A stretch of 64,000 bases of DNA from Bifidobacterium breve. GTDB taxonomy: Bacteria; Actinomycetota; Actinomycetes; Nanopelagicales; Nanopelagicaceae. Below the pieces are notes generated by a model. It saw nothing but the letters and a program-made list of their open reading frames with translations. It was not told the DNA's origin and ran no database searches. Where the stretch lies: NCBI GenBank assembly GCA_945883755.1, contig CAMCXX010000003.1:34468-98467 (forward strand), given 5' to 3'. Shown here in pieces: positions 61,499 through 64,000 of this stretch (position 1 is its first letter; each line of letters opens with the position of its first letter). A program made the translations under genes and the position numbers.

Positions 61499-61571
61499 GC
61501 GGACGTAGCGCAGTTGGTAGCGCGGAACCTTGCCAAGGTTCAGGTCGCCGGTTCGAACCCGGTCGTCCGCT
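61499..61571 (+). tRNA. tRNA-Gly (GCC)
   Basis: A complete cloverleaf: acceptor GCGGACG pairs with CGTCCGC, D stem GCGC/GCGC, anticodon stem GAACC/GGTTC around loop TTGCCAA (anticodon GCC), T stem closing TTCGAAC. The gene encodes CCA directly after the discriminator (61572-61574). A short T-run follows; tRNA-Cys begins 34 nt after this end. Confidence 0.97.
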
Positions 61572-61605
61572 CCATATTTTTTCGCTAATAAAATGAAAAT
61601 AGCTA

Positions 61606-61676
61606 GGTCGGATGGCCGAGAGGCGAGGCTCGGGACTGCAAATCCCGCTACACGGGTTCAAATCCCGTTCCGACCT
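61606..61676 (+). tRNA. tRNA-Cys (GCA)
   Basis: Acceptor GGTCGGA pairs with TCCGACC. The anticodon stem CGGGA/TCCCG encloses CTGCAAA (anticodon GCA), and the T arm ACGGG-TTCAAAT-CCCGT is complete. CCA is encoded (61677-61679). Gly-Cys-Val tRNA clusters are common in actinobacteria; here Val lies 1.4 kb further on. Confidence 0.96.
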
Positions 61677-61708
61677 CCATCAACTGCAATAAAACTTCTC
61701 CTCTTTAA

Positions 61709-62725
61709 TTAGGCGCGAGGTGGCCTAGAAATAATTCCTTTAGCACCCTTTAATTTAAAACTTCCAGCTGCATTTGCAATAACTACTGCATCACCAGCCT
61801 CAACCTGCATAGAGGTTGAATCAGAGAACGACATACTTCCAGAGCCCTCAAGGATCAGAAAGATGCCAAAACCAGGCTCTACAACCGTGTCATCACCTGT
61901 TAAGTAATCGGCTCTAAAAAAATCATCAGCGATTGAGTTAAAGACTTTTTGAGAGTTAGTTTTCTCTTTATCAAAGCGAGTGCTGATCTGAGAAACTTCC
62001 GCTTCACTTAGTGGATCTAGCCGCAACGCATCAAGTGCGAGCTCATAACCAAGATCAAGATGGCCATCCTTGTCGCCATCAACTGCAAAACCATCCCATT
62101 CCAGCAGTATTGAAAGATCTGTCGGCTCTTGCAACTCTAAGACAAATATTCCCGCCTCAATTGCATGTGGAACGCCAGCTGGCACAAAAATCACATCACC
62201 TGCGGATACCTCAATAAACATCAATGAGTCGAGTAATCCCTGCGAATCATGATCGCGCACTAACTTTGCGACCTCTGCTTTACTCATTTTTCGATTGAAC
62301 CCAATGCCGACTTTTGCGCCAATTGGTGCATCTAAAATAATCCAGGCCTCAGTCTTGCCATGGGTAAGATCTAATTTTTCTAAAGCAAATTTGCGATCCG
62401 GATGATAGTGCACCGGCAATCTTTGATCTGGATCGAGCAGTTTTACCAATATTTCAGTAGAGCTGCCAAATTTTTTAATATGGTCAGCGCCCAACCAAAA
62501 TTGTGGATCTTTCGCGACCTCATCCCGCAACAATCTGCCATCAGCTAAAAGTGATAATCCATTAACTTTCTCACCAAATCGAGTAGTAGTTGATGCAATC
62601 CACTCCTCCGGCCGCATCGGTCCACCTGGACCTTTTCGAAGTTTGCCAATCCGATTACCGCCTCGATAAAAATGATCAAATTGATTTGAGGGTAACTTTT
62701 CGGCGCTCAGGCGGGAATTATTCAT
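61709..62725 (-). CDS. manA: Class I mannose-6-phosphate isomerase
   Basis: ManA interconverts mannose-6-phosphate and fructose-6-phosphate. The 338-residue cupin-fold protein has the metal motif PVHYHPD near 104-110 with the downstream GKTEAWIIL, and the VPAGVPHAI segment near 182 with a further metal histidine. It shares a 29-bp intergenic region with the divergent cupin gene. Supplying mannose-6-phosphate would fit the PIM pathway encoded upstream. Confidence 0.9.
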   Translation of the reverse strand: MNNSRLSAEKLPSNQFDHFYRGGNRIGKLRKGPGGPMRPEEWIASTTTRFGEKVNGLSLLADGRLLRDEVAKDPQFWLGADHIKKFGSSTEILVKLLDPDQRLPVHYHPDRKFALEKLDLTHGKTEAWIILDAPIGAKVGIGFNRKMSKAEVAKLVRDHDSQGLLDSLMFIEVSAGDVIFVPAGVPHAIEAGIFVLELQEPTDLSILLEWDGFAVDGDKDGHLDLGYELALDALRLDPLSEAEVSQISTRFDKEKTNSQKVFNSIADDFFRADYLTGDDTVVEPGFGIFLILEGSGSMSFSDSTSMQVEAGDAVVIANAAGSFKLKGAKGIISRPPRA

Positions 62726-62731
62726 TAACTT

Positions 62732-62737
62732 AGTTTA
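62732..62737 (-). promoter_or_regulatory. -10 box (TAAACT) for manA
   Basis: On the minus strand TAAACT, six nucleotides and the manA ATG follow one another. It lies 5 nt from the -10 of the opposite gene. Confidence 0.5.
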
Positions 62738-62742
62738 AAGGT

Positions 62743-62748
62743 TAAAGT
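62743..62748 (+). promoter_or_regulatory. -10 box (TAAAGT) for the cupin gene
   Basis: TAAAGT, TGGCTC and the ATG at 62755: the same TANNNT-N6-ATG arrangement, without a Shine-Dalgarno. Confidence 0.5.
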
Positions 62749-62754
62749 TGGCTC

Positions 62755-63096
62755 ATGCTAGAAAAATCTGAGCGCCCATGGGGTCGATATGAGGTGCTGC
62801 AAGAGAGCACGAATTACAAAGTAAAAAGTATTTATGTAAATCCTGGTCAGCGTTTGTCGTATCAACGCCATCAAAAACGAGCAGAACACTGGTTTGTAAC
62901 TCAGGGTTCTGGTGAGGTGACAATTGAGGGAGTAATCTCCCAAGTCTCCCTGGGCTCAGTAATTGATATCGCAGTAAATCAGCTTCACCGAATCTCAAAT
63001 ACAGGCGATGTTGAACTTATCTTCATCGAAGTTCAAACTGGAACTTACTTCGGTGAAGATGACATAGAGCGTATTGAAGATGATTTTGGTCGCTAG
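62755..63096 (+). CDS. Stand-alone type II mannose-6-phosphate isomerase cupin
   Basis: This 113-residue cupin matches the C-terminal isomerase domain of ManC/AlgA: RPWGRYEVL at the N-terminus, HQKRAEHWFVTQG with metal ligands near 39-51, and LHRISNTGDVELIFIEVQTG near 77-96. It lacks the guanylyltransferase part. Next to manA it is either a second isomerase or a binding partner of a GDP-mannose pyrophosphorylase encoded elsewhere. Confidence 0.88.
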   Translation: MLEKSERPWGRYEVLQESTNYKVKSIYVNPGQRLSYQRHQKRAEHWFVTQGSGEVTIEGVISQVSLGSVIDIAVNQLHRISNTGDVELIFIEVQTGTYFGEDDIERIEDDFGR

Positions 63097-63111
63097 TAGT
63101 ATTTAAGCCAC

Positions 63112-63183
63112 GGACGATTAGCGCAGCGGTAGCGTACTTCCTTGACATGGAAGGGGTCACTGGTTCGATCCCAGTATCGTCCA
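63112..63183 (+). tRNA. tRNA-Val (GAC)
   Basis: Acceptor GGACGAT pairs with ATCGTCC. The anticodon stem CTTCC/GGAAG encloses TTGACAT (anticodon GAC), and the T arm ACTGG-TTCGATC-CCAGT is complete. CCA is not encoded. The last 19 nt of this gene plus the next base are duplicated at 63718-63737. Confidence 0.97.
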
Positions 63184-63184
63184 C
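63165..63184 (+). repeat. attL-like repeat (3' end of tRNA-Val)
   Basis: Left copy of TCGATCCCAGTATCGTCCAC. It is the 3' half of the T arm and acceptor stem of tRNA-Val and keeps the tRNA intact. Confidence 0.85.
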
Positions 63185-63199
63185 GCAGATTCGAAGATA

Positions 63200-63568
63200 T
63201 CAAATAAGAATGTGAATTACTCCTGCAACGAGTAAGAGCACCAGTGCTATCCAATCAACCTTTACCACTCTGCTAATTTCGGAGTTAAGCCCTTCGATCG
63301 ACCAAGTTCACAATAAGAATGAAGCAACACTGATTAATCCAATACAAATTGCTATTGGTTGGTATTCACTTTTAAAGACTGAAAGCAATAAAAAAAGGCC
63401 AATAATTGCAAATAGGACAGCGCGGTGTCGTAACAGGATCTCAGTATTTGAATCCGAGACAGAGATTCCGTAAAGCCTTGTTAATGAATCTGAACCTAAA
63501 ACTCCCACAACAGGCAGCAGGTGTATAACAGCAAGTATAAATAGTATTGATGAAACTATAATTTTCAT
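63200..63568 (-). pseudogene. Small membrane-protein gene interrupted by an in-frame TGA
   Basis: The first 86 residues form helices with the segments IHLLPVVGVLGSDSLTRLYG and LLRHRAVLFAIIGLF, characteristic of a small four-helix membrane family mainly known from proteobacteria and sometimes misnamed phosphopantetheine adenylyltransferase. A TGA at 63310-63308 stops the frame. Reading on in the same frame gives 35 more residues (TWSIEGLNSEIS..., VDWIALVLLLV...) forming the expected last helix, then a TGA at 63202-63200. One substitution would restore about 122 residues. It has a Shine-Dalgarno (GGAG, 5 nt from ATG). Confidence 0.7.
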
Positions 63569-63595
63569 TTGAGCTCCAGTTACCCCTCCAACACA

Positions 63596-63601
63596 ACTAT
63601 A
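63596..63601 (-). promoter_or_regulatory. -10 box (TATAGT) for the island gene
   Basis: On the minus strand TATAGT lies about 27 nt before the ATG, with GGAG in between. Thus the cassette gene has a leadered, Shine-Dalgarno-type start, unlike most resident genes near it. Confidence 0.35.
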
Positions 63602-63717
63602 GGAGAAATGTTAAGATTCCAAGATCCAAATCTACTATTTTTCTACCCCATCGTGTAATATCTGAACCAAGTAGGAATTTCATCTATAGGGATATACCAA
63701 TCGAACATATCCACGAG

Positions 63718-63737
63718 TCGATCCCAGTATCGTCCAC
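63718..63737 (+). repeat. attR-like repeat
   Basis: Right copy of the 20-bp repeat, identical to 63165-63184. It is a fragment only: no other tRNA part precedes it. Confidence 0.85.
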
Positions 63738-63738
63738 T

Positions 63739-64000
63739 TTATTTTTCTAAATCAAAGTAAACGGTTACTACCTTTGTTTCAGGCTTGACTTCAACTCCAA
63801 CTGAATTCCAAAATTTCGAATGGCTCTGGCGGAAATCATCCCCCGATAAATCCCCTTCAGCTTCTGCTAATGCAAACTCCGTCGGCACATCCTTAAACTC
63901 CAAAACTTCAACTCTTGTTACTTTAATGATGCCAATCTGCTTTTCATCGTTATCCAAAATGGCAAGACGCTCGCCAACAAATTCAATCTCCTCACCCTCA
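63739..64000 (-). CDS. ASCH-domain protein, C-terminal part (5' end outside window)
   Basis: ASCH domains resemble PUA domains and are thought to bind RNA; some have nuclease activity. The visible 86 residues read from the right edge and include GERLAILDNDEKQIGIIKVTRVEVLEFKDV, then the family motif FALAEAEGDLS and FRQSHSKFW. The frame continues past 64000, so the internal TTG at 63957 is not the real start. The stop lies 1 nt from the right att-like repeat, converging on tRNA-Val. Confidence 0.85.
   Translation of the reverse strand, partial: EGEEIEFVGERLAILDNDEKQIGIIKVTRVEVLEFKDVPTEFALAEAEGDLSGDDFRQSHSKFWNSVGVEVKPETKVVTVYFDLEK

Larger units (their letters stand above)
63165..63737 (+). mobile_element. 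Putative 553-bp micro-island integrated at tRNA-Val
   Basis: A perfect 20-bp direct repeat, the 3' end of tRNA-Val, brackets a cassette with a single decayed membrane-protein gene. This is the footprint of site-specific integration into a tRNA gene, where the host tRNA is restored at the left junction. No integrase is present, so it is either a non-autonomous cassette or the remnant of a larger island. The right repeat ends 1 nt before the stop codon of the ASCH gene. Confidence 0.65.

Noticed and set aside
61575..61581. T-run after tRNA-Gly as a terminator
   Set aside because: The only stem before it is the tRNA itself, and tRNA-Cys follows closely in the same direction, so read-through and processing are more likely.
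63308..63310. UGA read as an amino acid in the island gene
   Set aside because: The same gene ends at a TGA, so recoding in this cassette is not supported. A nonsense mutation is simpler.
1..64000. CRISPR arrays, rRNA genes, replication origin, insertion sequences, or recognisable defence systems
   Set aside because: I saw no regularly spaced repeats, transposase-like frames, DnaA-box clusters or defence-type proteins; nearly all sequence is ordinary core genes.

Overview
The window is a gene-dense, AT-rich piece of an actinobacterial chromosome. Actinobacterial markers are a BldD-type regulator, a mycobacterial-type integration host factor (mIHF), phosphatidylinositol-mannoside genes (pgsA/patA/pimA type), a PriA without ATPase motifs, and gene order that follows mycobacteria and streptomycetes over long stretches. 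Short spacers, many 1-4 nt stop/start overlaps and high AT suggest a streamlined planktonic lineage such as Nanopelagicales (acI). That placement is inference; no rRNA gene is present.

Left part (1-8.1 kb): the 3' end of tdk, a zinc alcohol dehydrogenase, a DUF554 membrane protein with uppP, a YczE-like membrane protein, an AzgA-type purine permease ending in a strong terminator, ung, a lone ABC ATPase, and serB. Next (8.1-26.9 kb, all minus strand) comes one long run: pyrR-pyrB-pyrC-carA-carB-pyrK-pyrD-pyrF (complete UMP synthesis except pyrE), an mIHF-guanylate kinase fusion, rpoZ, coaBC, metK, priA, def, fmt, rsmB, rpe. A bldD homologue diverges from pyrR at 26.9 kb.

Middle (27.4-44.8 kb): nusB, efp, the shikimate genes aroQ-aroB-aroK-aroC-aroE with an A24 prepilin peptidase between aroC and aroE, mltG, ruvX, alaS, a DUF948 protein, aspS, hisS, a metallo-beta-lactamase-fold hydrolase, then DUF349 on the plus strand and the (p)ppGpp enzyme Rsh. 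Right part (44.8-61.4 kb): secF-secD, ruvB-ruvA-ruvC, yebC, pdxT-pdxS, then the PIM lipid operon (DUF3048, a LemA-like protein, pimA, patA, pgsA), an unknown gene on the opposite strand, HIT, thrS, a PGPGW membrane protein and pabC-pabB.

The last 2.5 kb is the accessory part: tRNA-Gly, tRNA-Cys, a divergent manA/cupin pair, tRNA-Val, and a 553-bp micro-island bounded by a 20-bp duplication of the tRNA-Val 3' end. The island holds one small membrane-protein gene broken by an in-frame TGA. Beyond it an ASCH-domain gene runs off the right edge.

The most notable observations are the mIHF-Gmk fusion with a strong internal Shine-Dalgarno, the tRNA-Val micro-island, the BldD homologue with a c-di-GMP-type signature and a palindrome at its own promoter, and a recurring TANNNT-N6/7-start arrangement implying many leaderless mRNAs.
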